Origin: Gammaproteobacteria bacterium
Lineage (GTDB): Bacteria > Pseudomonadota > Gammaproteobacteria > SZUA-152
NCBI GenBank assembly: GCA_030617485.1
Contig: JAUWVK010000034.1
Coordinates: 1-12,673, forward strand
Direction of reading: 5' to 3'
DNA: 12,673 nucleotides
Under the pieces are notes generated by a model. The model searched no databases and had not been told where the DNA came from. It saw only the letters and a program-made list of their open reading frames with translations. A program made the position numbers and the translations under genes. Shown here in pieces: positions 1-8,396 of this stretch (position 1 is the stretch's first letter; each line of letters starts with the position of its first letter).

Positions 1-568
1 TTTTTCCTGTCACGCTGGCGATTTTTTTACGGATGAACAATATCATGTACTCGCCACGCCACAGATTGGCCGAGGCAAAGGCAATGATAACGGCACATTG
101 AGCAATGATGATTTTGGTCGCTTCAGAGAAAGTGCTGTTGCAGCTGATATGTATAGGTTCAGAACACCCACATTGCTAAATGTGGAAGTTACTGGCCCAT
201 GGGGACATGCAGGAGCTTACACTACATTGGAAGGTATGGTGGGGCACATGCTGAACCCGGCTGAAGCTATTGCAAATTACGACTTTTCTCAGCTGAACCC
301 AACGATACAAGCTACGCATATGTTAACGAATACCCAGTTTGCACTGGACCAACTTGAAGTGAATCGTGCTAGTAATGTCGCTGAAGTACATCAGAATGTT
401 GTATCCACCGATGGTGACGTAACTGACTTGGTCGAGTTTTTGAAAACACTGACTGACCCCTGCGTGAAAGATCGTGCTTGTCTTGCGCCATGGATCCCAG
501 ATGCGAGTGACAGCAATCCAGATGGTTTGCGCTTAAATGCTATCGATTACACAGGTAATTTTCTTTGA
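1..568 (+). CDS. Di-haem cytochrome c peroxidase / MauG-family protein, C-terminal part (5' truncated)
   Basis: The frame is open from base 2 to the TGA at 566-568 (188 codons), so the gene starts left of the window. The first visible residues are F-S-C-H-A-G. The preceding codon ends in T, compatible with TGT, so the window edge probably cuts a CxxCH haem-binding motif, the second haem site of this family. Further on, residues TPTLLNVEVTGPWGHAGAY (about 140-200 nt) match the conserved block of bacterial cytochrome c peroxidases and MauG relatives, followed by a helix beginning TLEGMVGHM. The C-terminus carries a cysteine pair (DPCVKDRAC), possibly a disulfide. Such proteins are periplasmic and reduce peroxide or carry out related oxidations with two c-type haems. 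The N-terminal haem and signal peptide are not visible, so peroxidase and MauG-like roles cannot be separated. It converges on bioD. Confidence 0.85.
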   Translation, partial: FSCHAGDFFTDEQYHVLATPQIGRGKGNDNGTLSNDDFGRFRESAVAADMYRFRTPTLLNVEVTGPWGHAGAYTTLEGMVGHMLNPAEAIANYDFSQLNPTIQATHMLTNTQFALDQLEVNRASNVAEVHQNVVSTDGDVTDLVEFLKTLTDPCVKDRACLAPWIPDASDSNPDGLRLNAIDYTGNFL

Positions 569-629
569 TTAATTAAAGAAAATCACCCGAATAAAATATT
601 GAATAGCCTGAATGGCTGGTATTGACAGT

Positions 630-673
630 CGGTAGCAGTCGCTAAAGATGACGGGGCTTAATGACTGCTATCG
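630..673. repeat. Inverted repeat between convergent genes
   Basis: CGGTAGCAGTC (630-640) pairs with GACTGCTATCG (663-673): 11 base pairs including one G-U, around a 22-nt loop. It lies between the stop of the peroxidase gene and the stop of bioD, where a terminator would be expected. Neither strand has a run of T after the stem, so it is not a classical intrinsic terminator. It may be an mRNA 3'-end stem or chance. Confidence 0.3.
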
Positions 674-695
674 CTGCAAAGCAAACATTCGGTAC

Positions 696-2278
<1,583 letters not shown>

Positions 2279-2285
2279 GGGCTAC

Positions 2286-3068
2286 TCATTGACTAACCGC
2301 TGTTTCCATTAAAAAACTATTCAGTTCATTTAAAAATTCTTTTTCGTGCGAAAGAAATGGCGCATGACCAGCGCCCTTAATCACCACAAGCTTCGAGTTG
2401 CTGTTTAACAACTGGGCACGCTCAGCAGCCTTTCGCCGAAATAAGGAATCATGCTCTCCCGTTAGCAACAACATCGGGATTGCAATTTCAGCCAACTGGG
2501 ATCGTAAATCAGCTTCATGTAAAATTTTCAGCCCACCTTCCAAAGCGGCAATTTGTGGATCACCATGCCGGAATACGCGATCACGAAGTACACGCTGTTC
2601 TTCTCGTGGATTATCACTACCCATTGACTGAATCGCGATAAATCGTTTCACCGTATTACGATAATCTTCCCTTAAATCACCTGCAAAATTATCAAGCAGC
2701 TCCGCTTCCATGCCATCAGGCCATGATTCGTCTCGTACAAACTTTGGTGCGCTGGCAACCAGAATCAATCTATTCATCGCTCCAGGATTATCTAAAACCA
2801 TCTGTGCTGCGACCAACCCACCCATAGACCAGCCAACCAACGTTGCTCCCGGCGGCGTTACTTCCAAAACCTGTTCTGCCAAATTTTTTAAATCATAACG
2901 CCCAGGGTCACCAACACTGCGGCCATGTCCAGGAAGATCGATAGCGGTTACTCGGTAGTTCTTTGCTAACGATGGAGTTACCGACTCCCACACGTCACCA
3001 TTCATTCCCCAACCATGCAAAAACACGAGATCAGGCCCCTGACCGGTTATTTGAGTAAACAGGCCCAT
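2286..3068 (-). CDS. bioH: Pimeloyl-ACP methyl ester carboxylesterase BioH
   Basis: This alpha/beta-hydrolase (260 aa) cleaves the methyl ester of pimeloyl-ACP methyl ester, ending the BioC-primed elongation and releasing pimeloyl-ACP for BioF. The oxyanion-hole region FLHGWGMNGDVW lies at residues 16-27. The nucleophile elbow is GWSMGG with Ser81. Asp207 lies in LLLTGEHDSLF and His235 in GAGHAPFLSHE, completing the triad at almost the same positions as in E. coli BioH (Ser82, Asp207, His235, from memory). Its ATG shares one base with the bioF stop (TAATG), a tight coupling junction. A BioH embedded in the bio operon between bioF and bioC is typical of Pseudomonas-like gammaproteobacteria; in E. 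coli it is unlinked. Confidence 0.95.
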   Translation of the reverse strand: MGLFTQITGQGPDLVFLHGWGMNGDVWESVTPSLAKNYRVTAIDLPGHGRSVGDPGRYDLKNLAEQVLEVTPPGATLVGWSMGGLVAAQMVLDNPGAMNRLILVASAPKFVRDESWPDGMEAELLDNFAGDLREDYRNTVKRFIAIQSMGSDNPREEQRVLRDRVFRHGDPQIAALEGGLKILHEADLRSQLAEIAIPMLLLTGEHDSLFRRKAAERAQLLNSNSKLVVIKGAGHAPFLSHEKEFLNELNSFLMETAVSQ

Positions 3069-4228
3069 TAATTAACACTCGCTTCTAATGCAGAAAGCAA
3101 CTGGTCCACCTGTTCTTCGGTGTGGGAAGCAGAAAATGTTATTCGTAAGCGAGCACCACCTTCAGGTACTGTTGGTGGACGAATAGCACCAATAAACAAA
3201 CCTTGTTGATAAAGCGCCTCACTCACCGCAAGTGTTGCCTCAACACTACCCAGCAATACAGGCTGAATAGGTGTTGCAGACTCCATTAAATTTAGGCCTA
3301 ATTCCGAAGCACCTGCTCGGAATTGTTTTACTAACTCATTTAGCTTTTCACGGCGCCAGTTTTCACTCTGTAATAACCGCAGACTAACGCTTGTTGCTGT
3401 AGCCACTGCCGGTGGTAATGCCGTGGTATAGATATAACTTCTTGCCTGTTGAATCAGCGTTTCGATTAACGCTTCACTTCCAGCCACAAAGGCGCCAAAG
3501 GTACCGAATGCCTTACCCAGAGTACCCATCAGTATCGGCACCTGCTCATTGTTAAGCTCAAAATGATTTACCGTGCCGCGACCAGACTCACCCATAACAC
3601 CCAGACCATGCGCGTCATCAACCATTAACCAGGCATTTTGCTGTTTAGCGATGCTCGCCAATTCTGGCAATGGCGCAAGGTCACCGTCCATACTAAATAC
3701 GCCATCGGTAACAATTAAACTGCGGTCATATTTGCCTTCAAATTTAGAAAAGTATTTCTGCAGTGATTCCACATCCGCGTGTAAGTAACGCTGGCAGCGT
3801 GCGCCGGAAAGCAAACCAGCATCAATAAGTGAGGCATGATTTAAACGATCCTGCAATACTACATCACCAGATCCAGCCAGAGCCGTTAACACACCGAGGT
3901 TTGCCATGTATCCCGTGGAAAATAACAACACACGTGGCCGACCAACAAAATCTGCTAACTCTTCTTCCAAAGCATGGTGAGCAGAACTGTGACCATTAAT
4001 GAGATGTGAAGCACCGGAACCAACACCAAATTTCTCGGCGCCTTGCTTGAATGCAGAAATTACTTCAGGATGACTGGCCAGACTGAGATAATCGTTACTG
4101 CAAAAATTGACAAGCTCTCGACCGTCTACATTTAAAGTAGCGCCCTGGGGTCCCTCAGATATTCGGCGAGAACGATATAGTGATTGAGCACGACGCTCTT
4201 CCAGCGCGGCAGTTAAGGCCTCGTCCAT
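3068..4228 (-). CDS. bioF: 8-amino-7-oxononanoate synthase BioF
   Basis: This PLP-dependent alpha-oxoamine synthase condenses pimeloyl-ACP with alanine to 8-amino-7-oxononanoate, with loss of CO2. Numbered from ATG 4228 (386 aa), it shows [10 protein letters not shown] (46-55), [14 protein letters not shown] (104-117), [12 protein letters not shown] (127-138), [10 protein letters not shown] (204-213) and [12 protein letters not shown] (236-247). Lys239 is the expected Schiff-base lysine. The frame also offers a TTG nine bases upstream (4237). I prefer ATG because the N-terminus ([15 protein letters not shown]) then fits the family, and a GGTGA lies upstream, though 12 nt away, which is long. 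The gene begins 20 nt after bioB and overlaps the bioH start by one base. Confidence 0.95.
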   Translation of the reverse strand: MDEALTAALEERRAQSLYRSRRISEGPQGATLNVDGRELVNFCSNDYLSLASHPEVISAFKQGAEKFGVGSGASHLINGHSSAHHALEEELADFVGRPRVLLFSTGYMANLGVLTALAGSGDVVLQDRLNHASLIDAGLLSGARCQRYLHADVESLQKYFSKFEGKYDRSLIVTDGVFSMDGDLAPLPELASIAKQQNAWLMVDDAHGLGVMGESGRGTVNHFELNNEQVPILMGTLGKAFGTFGAFVAGSEALIETLIQQARSYIYTTALPPAVATATSVSLRLLQSENWRREKLNELVKQFRAGASELGLNLMESATPIQPVLLGSVEATLAVSEALYQQGLFIGAIRPPTVPEGGARLRITFSASHTEEQVDQLLSALEASVN

Positions 4229-4248
4229 TGTAAACAACCGTCACCGAA

Positions 4249-5301
4249 TCAGGCGTTTGCCGCGGCGCTGGTTTTTTCAACGCTAACCTCTACACTGCGG
4301 CGATGCTGGGTGTCACCACGCACACGAAGCTTAAGATTTTTAAACATGCTCAAATCATCATCAACGCTACGACCCGTGGTCGTCAGGTAATCGCCAATCA
4401 TTACCCCGGAAGCACCAGCCATGAAAATCATCGATTGCATATCGCCGAGGAATTGTCTCCCACCGGCAATTCGAATTTCTGCCTTAGGCAACAGATAACG
4501 GAATACCGCAATACTTTGCAGAATTTCAAAAGGTTCCATGTGCTGTAAATTAGCCATGGGTGTGCCTTCCTGGGGACTCAGAAAGTTTAGCGGCACCGAT
4601 TCCACACCCAGGTCACGTAGCTGCATTGCTAGTTCAATGCGCTGATCCAGGCTTTCACCCATGCCGAGAATACCCCCGGCACAAACTCGCAAACCTGCGT
4701 CACGAGCATGGCGAATGGTATCGATGTTTTCCTGATAGGTGTGAGAGGTGCATACATTTTCAAAAAAGCTCTCTGCTGACTCCAGGTTATGGTGGTAGTT
4801 TTCAAGCCCCATGCCTTTTAGTTCACCAGCTGTTTGTTCGGTGAGCACACCCAGACTAGCGCAACGTCCAATATCACTTTGCTCGGACATGGAATCAAAA
4901 TATTCGCCAAGCTGCTTGCGCTCCTTGTCCGAACGAAGTCCCCAGCCTTTTGAAACCACTCCAAAATCACTGGCACCCCACTCTCGCGCCTGCTTCGCCT
5001 GGCCCATTAACTCGGAGCTTTTTATGTAACCGTATGTCGGAGCGTTGGTTTTATGGTGGCCACTTTGCGCGCAAAAAGAACAATTCTCTGAACAGTTGCC
5101 AGAACGCACATTAGAAATGGCGCAAACCTCAATTTCATCACCTCGGTTAAGCTTACGAATTCGATCAGCACCGGCCATGAGCCAGGGCAGGTAATCATGA
5201 TGCAAGCCAATCAGCCACTGTCCTTCTTCAGCAGTGCACTCTCCATCGCCAAGAATGCGTCGGGTGATTTCATCGATACGTTGATAGGTGGCGTTATCCA
5301 T
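4249..5301 (-). CDS. bioB: Biotin synthase BioB (radical SAM), unusual cysteine set
   Basis: Radical-SAM biotin synthase inserts sulfur into dethiobiotin, the final step of the pathway. Numbered from ATG 5301 (350 aa; E. coli 346), the radical-SAM triad is C70/C74/C77 in GNCSENCSFCAQS. Other conserved sites are HHNLES (170-175), C147 in RCASLG, C207 in RVCAGGILGMGE, PLNFL (238-242) and R277 in IRIAGGR. Compared from memory with E. coli BioB, the [2Fe-2S] ligands Cys128, Cys188 and Arg260 have counterparts, but Cys97 (STRFC) corresponds to Gly114 (GASDFG). Extra cysteines occur at C60 (EVCAISN) and C184 (NVCTSHTY), a pattern I associate with BioB of anaerobes. Start choice: GGGAG sits 6 nt before ATG 5301, while an in-frame ATG at 5322 has no ribosome site. 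It is the first gene of the operon. Confidence 0.95.
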   Translation of the reverse strand: MDNATYQRIDEITRRILGDGECTAEEGQWLIGLHHDYLPWLMAGADRIRKLNRGDEIEVCAISNVRSGNCSENCSFCAQSGHHKTNAPTYGYIKSSELMGQAKQAREWGASDFGVVSKGWGLRSDKERKQLGEYFDSMSEQSDIGRCASLGVLTEQTAGELKGMGLENYHHNLESAESFFENVCTSHTYQENIDTIRHARDAGLRVCAGGILGMGESLDQRIELAMQLRDLGVESVPLNFLSPQEGTPMANLQHMEPFEILQSIAVFRYLLPKAEIRIAGGRQFLGDMQSMIFMAGASGVMIGDYLTTTGRSVDDDLSMFKNLKLRVRGDTQHRRSVEVSVEKTSAAANA

Positions 5302-5307
5302 TAAGGG

Positions 5308-5312
5308 CTCCC
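5308..5312 (-). promoter_or_regulatory. Ribosome binding site of bioB (decides start)
   Basis: On the minus strand GGGAG is followed by the 6-nt spacer CCCTTA and ATG at 5301. This sits inside the seven-codon extension that would result from the upstream in-frame ATG at 5322, so the downstream ATG is the likely start. Confidence 0.7.
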
Positions 5313-5351
5313 ATTTGGTCATAGATAGTGGTCATATTTGGTAGTTGCAAA

Positions 5352-5377
5352 CGGCCTGGCAGGGCATACTCAGGCCG
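5352..5377. repeat. 7-bp inverted repeat at the predicted bioB transcription start
   Basis: CGGCCTG (5352-5358) and CAGGCCG (5371-5377) are perfect inverted arms separated by 12 nt. They begin just downstream of the predicted -10 box of bioB. The repeat could be an operator over the start of transcription or a hairpin at the 5' end of the bio leader. It does not match the BirA operator TTGTAAACC-N15-GGTTTACAA. Confidence 0.4.
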
Positions 5378-5384
5378 AGGGTGC

Positions 5385-5412
5385 ATCTTAGTCGTTAGGG
5401 GTTACCTGTCAA
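5385..5412 (-). promoter_or_regulatory. Predicted sigma-70 promoter of the bio operon
   Basis: On the minus strand TTGACA (5412-5407, perfect -35) is followed after 16 nt by TAAGAT (5390-5385, 4 of 6 matches to TATAAT). Transcription would begin near 5378, giving a leader of roughly 77 nt before the bioB ATG. A short GGTT...AACC symmetry (5400-5414) surrounds the -35 box. The promoter lies in the 129-nt region shared with the divergent comF. Confidence 0.45.
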
Positions 5413-5430
5413 CCAGGGAAGGGTTGCTTT

Positions 5431-6177
5431 GTGAACAAATGGTTAAATATCGTACAGTCTATTGTTATGCCTACAGTCTGTGTTTTGTGCGGAGACCAAG
5501 GCAGCCACCTTCATGCTCATCCCAGAAAGTCTGCTTTTAACAAAGGGATAGACCTTTGTGCCAAGTGTCGAATTGATTTGCCCCCACATACAACAGCCTG
5601 CGCTCGTTGTGCAGAACCCCTCGTACCCCCACTAGATAACACCCACTTTATTGAGGCTCTATGCGGGCGCTGCCAAAGCCAGCCGCCGGCCTTTGAACGC
5701 TGTCAGGCAATGCTGTCCTATGAAGCACCCGCAAACCATTTACTCCAGGGGCTTAAGTTCAACGGCCGGCTGGAAATGGCTCAAATACTGGGAGAACTTA
5801 TGGCCAGTTGGCTGGAAGACGTTATTGACAACCAGCCAGACGTATTGATTCCCATGCCATTGCACAGTGACCGACTACGAGAACGCGGCTTTAATCAGGC
5901 AGTGGAACTGGCACGACCAATTGCCAAACGCCTGAAATTACACATGGAGCTCCACAACTGCATTCGGCAAAAAACAACCGCGCCACAGTCAGATCTATCC
6001 CGTAAAGAAAGAATGAAAAATGTGAGGGGGGCTTTTGAGGTATTAAAACCGGTATCAGGTCATATCGTTATTATTGACGATGTCATGACAACTGGCAGTA
6101 CGGCTCATGAATTAGCCAAAACTTTACTTCAGGCTGGGGCTACCAGTGTTGATGTCTGGGTTTGCGCCCGAGCTTAA
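5431..6177 (+). CDS. comF: ComF-family double zinc ribbon / phosphoribosyltransferase-like protein
   Basis: The 248-aa protein has an N-terminal zinc-ribbon region with cysteine pairs C17/C20, C43/C46, C57/C60 and C78/C81. A type I phosphoribosyltransferase fold follows, ending in the PRPP-binding motif VIIDDVMTTGST (213-224). RLRERGFNQA (148-157) and the K-x-R-x-x-N-V-R-G segment near 192-200 are typical of ComF/GntX proteins. The family is linked to DNA uptake and transformation, and some members (E. coli GntX/YhgH) to use of extracellular DNA; the biochemical reaction is not settled. The start is GTG 5431, with AGGGAAGGG 7 nt upstream. It is divergent from bioB, as in Pseudomonas. Its stop is 16 nt from the convergent stop of the next gene, with no terminator visible between. 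Confidence 0.9.
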   Translation: MNKWLNIVQSIVMPTVCVLCGDQGSHLHAHPRKSAFNKGIDLCAKCRIDLPPHTTACARCAEPLVPPLDNTHFIEALCGRCQSQPPAFERCQAMLSYEAPANHLLQGLKFNGRLEMAQILGELMASWLEDVIDNQPDVLIPMPLHSDRLRERGFNQAVELARPIAKRLKLHMELHNCIRQKTTAPQSDLSRKERMKNVRGAFEVLKPVSGHIVIIDDVMTTGSTAHELAKTLLQAGATSVDVWVCARA

Positions 6178-6193
6178 GTTTTGAATACTCTAC

Positions 6194-6766
6194 TTAAAAT
6201 GAAAAATTCATTCCAAGCATAGAACCATCGTCCAGCGTATGAGAGCCCTTGGCCTTAGTATAATCTACGCGTATCCGACGATAACCAAGGTAAATATTAG
6301 CCGTTGGTAAAATCTCATAAGCAACCCTCACCCCGTATTCAAAAAAGTTGTCCGTATCCAGAGTAGAAGTGATGCTAGGGGCGTAATAAGCCGTGCCCTG
6401 TAAAGCCAATCGCGGCATTTGAGGAATGTTGTAACGAACAATGCCACCTATAGCGATCGCCAGACCAGAAACATCCGGTCTATCCGAATGCATATAATAA
6501 AGCTTGGGCCCTACGCCAATTTCTAGCCCAGGAGATCCACTTCCTGCCACATCAACTACCTGCAGCCCCAGTTCTAATAGGTAATTTTTATCCTCATTGT
6601 AAAGAAGACCAGTGCTCATCTCGGTACGGCCATATGTTGAGCCGCCAATGAGAGAGTAGTAAACAAAACGGGCACTATCCTGGTTAAGATTAACATCTAG
6701 CCTGGCAGCATTAGCACCTAAGCTGGCAGTGGTCAGCAGAACAATGGTCAAAATCCGGATAAACAC
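6194..6766 (-). CDS. YfaZ-like outer-membrane beta-barrel protein
   Basis: This 190-aa protein has a signal peptide (MFIRILTIVLLTTASLGANA, probable signal peptidase I cleavage after Ala20). The mature part has alternating polar and hydrophobic strands rich in Gly and Tyr (YYSLIGGSTYG, LELGLQVVDVAG, KLYYMHSD, YLGYRRIRVDY). It ends in Phe (GMNFSF), the usual signal for outer-membrane barrel assembly. Size and pattern resemble the YfaZ family, whose function is poorly known; I am moderately sure of the family and sure of the envelope location. The start is GTG 6766 with GGGG 7 nt upstream. A -10-like TATACT lies on the minus strand at 6847-6842, but no good -35 is visible. It is convergent with comF and separated from rpmG by a terminator. 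Confidence 0.75.
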   Translation of the reverse strand: MFIRILTIVLLTTASLGANAARLDVNLNQDSARFVYYSLIGGSTYGRTEMSTGLLYNEDKNYLLELGLQVVDVAGSGSPGLEIGVGPKLYYMHSDRPDVSGLAIAIGGIVRYNIPQMPRLALQGTAYYAPSITSTLDTDNFFEYGVRVAYEILPTANIYLGYRRIRVDYTKAKGSHTLDDGSMLGMNFSF

Positions 6767-6924
6767 AGGAGCGCCCCTTTATTTTATTTGATGCACATTT
6801 ATTTTAGATCCAACATTGAATCAAAAAATCTATCTGAGCGTAGTATACGCGGCCTACAAGACGCTTGTGTAAGAAATTAGCTTAAATGCTCATTTTTTAG
6901 CGGCAAACCAAAAACCTGGACAAT

Positions 6925-6947
6925 AAAAAACCCGGGTTTACCGGGTT
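6925..6947 (-). terminator. Intrinsic terminator of rpmBG
   Basis: On the minus strand AACCCGG (6947-6941), loop TAAAC and CCGGGTT (6935-6929) form a 7-bp GC-rich stem. A run of six T (corresponding to 6930-6925) overlaps the end of the stem. It lies 28 nt after the rpmG stop, exactly where a rho-independent terminator is expected. Confidence 0.85.
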
Positions 6948-6975
6948 CTTTATTCATGCTGCCAACAGGCTGCAC

Positions 6976-7131
6976 TTATTTAATTTTGGCCTCTTTATAC
7001 ATCACGTGCTTGCGAACCACAGGATCAAATTTTTTGATCTCCATTTTTTCAGGCATGGTGCGCTTGTTTTTGTCGGTAGTATAAAAATGTCCGGTTCCGG
7101 CACTGGATACGAGTTTAATTTTATCGCGCAT
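6976..7131 (-). CDS. rpmG: 50S ribosomal protein L33
   Basis: The 51-codon frame begins [20 protein letters not shown] and ends [10 protein letters not shown], matching L33 of gammaproteobacteria nearly throughout. L33 is a small basic protein of the large subunit near the E-site. It has no CxxC pairs, so it is the zinc-free form as in E. coli, not a zinc-ribbon paralogue. The start is ATG 7131, preceded by AAGGA 7 nt upstream. It follows rpmB after 101 nt and precedes a strong terminator at 6925-6947. Confidence 0.97.
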   Translation of the reverse strand: MRDKIKLVSSAGTGHFYTTDKNKRTMPEKMEIKKFDPVVRKHVMYKEAKIK

Positions 7132-7198
7132 AATAATTTCCTTTTTACTTCTTAATCGCTATCTATTTACAAACAGCGCTAACTATTCACCAACTAAG

Positions 7199-7219
7199 GA
7201 GAAGTCACGCAGGACTCTC
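7199..7219. repeat. Small stem-loop in the rpmB-rpmG gap
   Basis: GAGAAGTC (7199-7206) and GACTCTC (7213-7219) form seven pairs with one bulged A around a 6-nt loop, 14 nt after the rpmB stop. There is no T-run, so it is not an intrinsic terminator. It may be a processing or stability element. Confidence 0.35.
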
Positions 7220-7232
7220 ACCCTAAATTGTT

Positions 7233-7469
7233 TTAGACTTTTTCACCGCGGGCACGCATTTCGCCCAACACTTCATCAATACCTTTTTTATCAATAATTC
7301 GCATGCCTTTGGCAGTTAGACGTAGCTTGATAAAACGGTTTTCGCTTTCAACCCAAAAGCGATGGGTATGCAAATTTGGTAAAAAACGACGACGTGTTTT
7401 ATTGTGCGCGTGCGATACGTTGTTACCAGCAACAGGACGTTTACCCGTCACCTGACAGACTTTGGACAT
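7233..7469 (-). CDS. rpmB: 50S ribosomal protein L28
   Basis: The 78-aa protein begins [20 protein letters not shown] and contains [14 protein letters not shown] and the L28 tail [15 protein letters not shown]. Length and sequence match the gammaproteobacterial L28 family, a component of the 50S subunit. The chosen start is ATG 7469, with GGAG 9 nt upstream. The frame extends nine codons further to an ATG at 7496, but that would add residues absent from the family. It is first in the rpmB-rpmG unit and divergent from rph. Confidence 0.97.
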   Translation of the reverse strand: MSKVCQVTGKRPVAGNNVSHAHNKTRRRFLPNLHTHRFWVESENRFIKLRLTAKGMRIIDKKGIDEVLGEMRARGEKV

Positions 7470-7561
7470 GACTACAATCTCCGAAATTTCTAACAAACAA
7501 AAAAGGTTTTCTTTCCAACAATAGCGCTCCGCGGGCTGGGCTCCGGTCGCGAGAACGGCGC

Positions 7562-7590
7562 ATTACACCAGATTTCGGGGTTTGAGTCCA
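7562..7590 (-). promoter_or_regulatory. Predicted promoter of rpmB-rpmG
   Basis: On the minus strand TGGACT (7590-7585, 4 of 6 matches to TTGACA) lies 17 nt before TGTAAT (7567-7562, 5 of 6 matches to TATAAT). Transcription would start near 7555, leaving a leader of about 85 nt before rpmB. Confidence 0.5.
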
Positions 7591-7627
7591 GCCCTGTCAG
7601 GCCTGTTTATACTTGCCAGCCGGAGGG

Positions 7628-7633
7628 TATAAT
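7628..7633 (+). promoter_or_regulatory. -10 box of the rph-rdgB promoter
   Basis: A perfect TATAAT lies 46 nt before the rph ATG. The -35 region is poor (GTTTAT or similar near 7605-7610), so the promoter may need an activator or be weak. The rph ribosome site GAGGA (7669-7673) sits 6 nt before its ATG. Confidence 0.5.
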
Positions 7634-7679
7634 GCGCGCCCAGCCAGCACTATACATTGACCAAAAATGAGGATTCAAC

Positions 7680-8396
7680 ATGCGACCCAGTGGACGCAAT
7701 CCAGACCAACTTCGCGACATCAAATTTACCCGTAATTACACCAAACACGCCGAAGGCTCGGTACTGGTGGAGTTCGGCGATACCAAGGTACTTTGCACCG
7801 CCAGTGTGGAAGACCGCATACCCCGCTGGCTCAAAGGTAAAGGCCGAGGCTGGGTTACCGCCGAATATGGCATGTTGCCTCGCTCGACCGGCAGCCGCAT
7901 GGGCCGCGAGGCCGCCAGAGGCAAGCAGGGTGGGCGCACCATGGAAATCCAGCGTCTCATTGCCCGCTCGCTACGTGCAGTGGTCAATCTGGAAGCCCTG
8001 GGTGAGCGCAATATCACCGTCGATTGCGACGTTATTCAGGCTGATGGCGGTACCCGCACCGCATCCATTACCGGCGGTTTTGTGGCCCTGGCCGATGCCA
8101 TGCAGTGGCTGGTCGACCAGGGTAAAGTGGCAAAAAACCCCATCATCGGACAGGTGGCCTCGGTTTCCGTTGGCATTTTTGAGGGAACCCCGGTGCTGGA
8201 TCTGGATTATGACGAAGATTCCAATGCCGAGACCGATATGAATGTGGTAATGAACGACGCCGGCGCCTACATTGAGGTTCAGGGCACTGCCGAGGGACAC
8301 GCCTTCCGTCGTGATGAACTGGATGCCATGCTGGCTCTGGCCCAGTCAGGTATTGAAGAACTCATTACCCATCAGCAGGACGCACTGAAAAAATGA
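7680..8396 (+). CDS. rph: Ribonuclease PH
   Basis: Phosphate-dependent 3'-5' exoribonuclease trims tRNA 3' ends and degrades structured RNA; it works as a hexamer in the cytoplasm. The length is 238 aa, as in E. coli. It begins [12 protein letters not shown] and contains [20 protein letters not shown] (72-91), whose Arg86 is the known phosphate contact. [11 protein letters not shown] (123-133) supplies Thr125/Arg126 of the active site, and the acidic block LDLDYDED (173-180) carries the catalytic Asp180. The start is supported by GAGGA 6 nt upstream. Its stop overlaps the rdgB start as ATGA. By eye, GC content and use of G/C-ending codons are higher here than in asmA or the bio genes. Confidence 0.98.
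   Translation: MRPSGRNPDQLRDIKFTRNYTKHAEGSVLVEFGDTKVLCTASVEDRIPRWLKGKGRGWVTAEYGMLPRSTGSRMGREAARGKQGGRTMEIQRLIARSLRAVVNLEALGERNITVDCDVIQADGGTRTASITGGFVALADAMQWLVDQGKVAKNPIIGQVASVSVGIFEGTPVLDLDYDEDSNAETDMNVVMNDAGAYIEVQGTAEGHAFRRDELDAMLALAQSGIEELITHQQDALKK

Noticed and set aside
630..673. Intrinsic terminator for the peroxidase gene or bioD
   Set aside because: The stem has a 22-nt loop and no T-run on either strand, so only an inverted repeat is reported.
4229..4237. TTG start for bioF nine bases upstream of the ATG
   Set aside because: The ATG at 4228 gives the family-like N-terminus and the TTG has a too-close GGTGA. The choice changes only three residues.
5294..5335. 13-codon upstream ORF in the bioB leader (ATG at 5335) overlapping the bioB start
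   Set aside because: It has no Shine-Dalgarno and no biosynthetic codon bias (no Lys or Cys run), and short frames like this are common by chance. The strong ribosome site belongs to bioB at 5301.
5302..5430. Canonical BirA operator between bioB and comF
   Set aside because: TTGCAAACG at 5345 resembles a left half-site, but no matching right half occurs at the required 15-nt spacing.
5328..5540. 70-codon frame upstream of and overlapping comF
   Set aside because: No ribosome site and no coherent domain; the overlapping comF frame is well supported.
7657..8241. 194-codon open frame overlapping rph in another plus-strand frame
   Set aside because: It is a shadow of rph: the composition is rich in Pro/Trp/Arg without any domain, while the rph frame matches RNase PH end to end.
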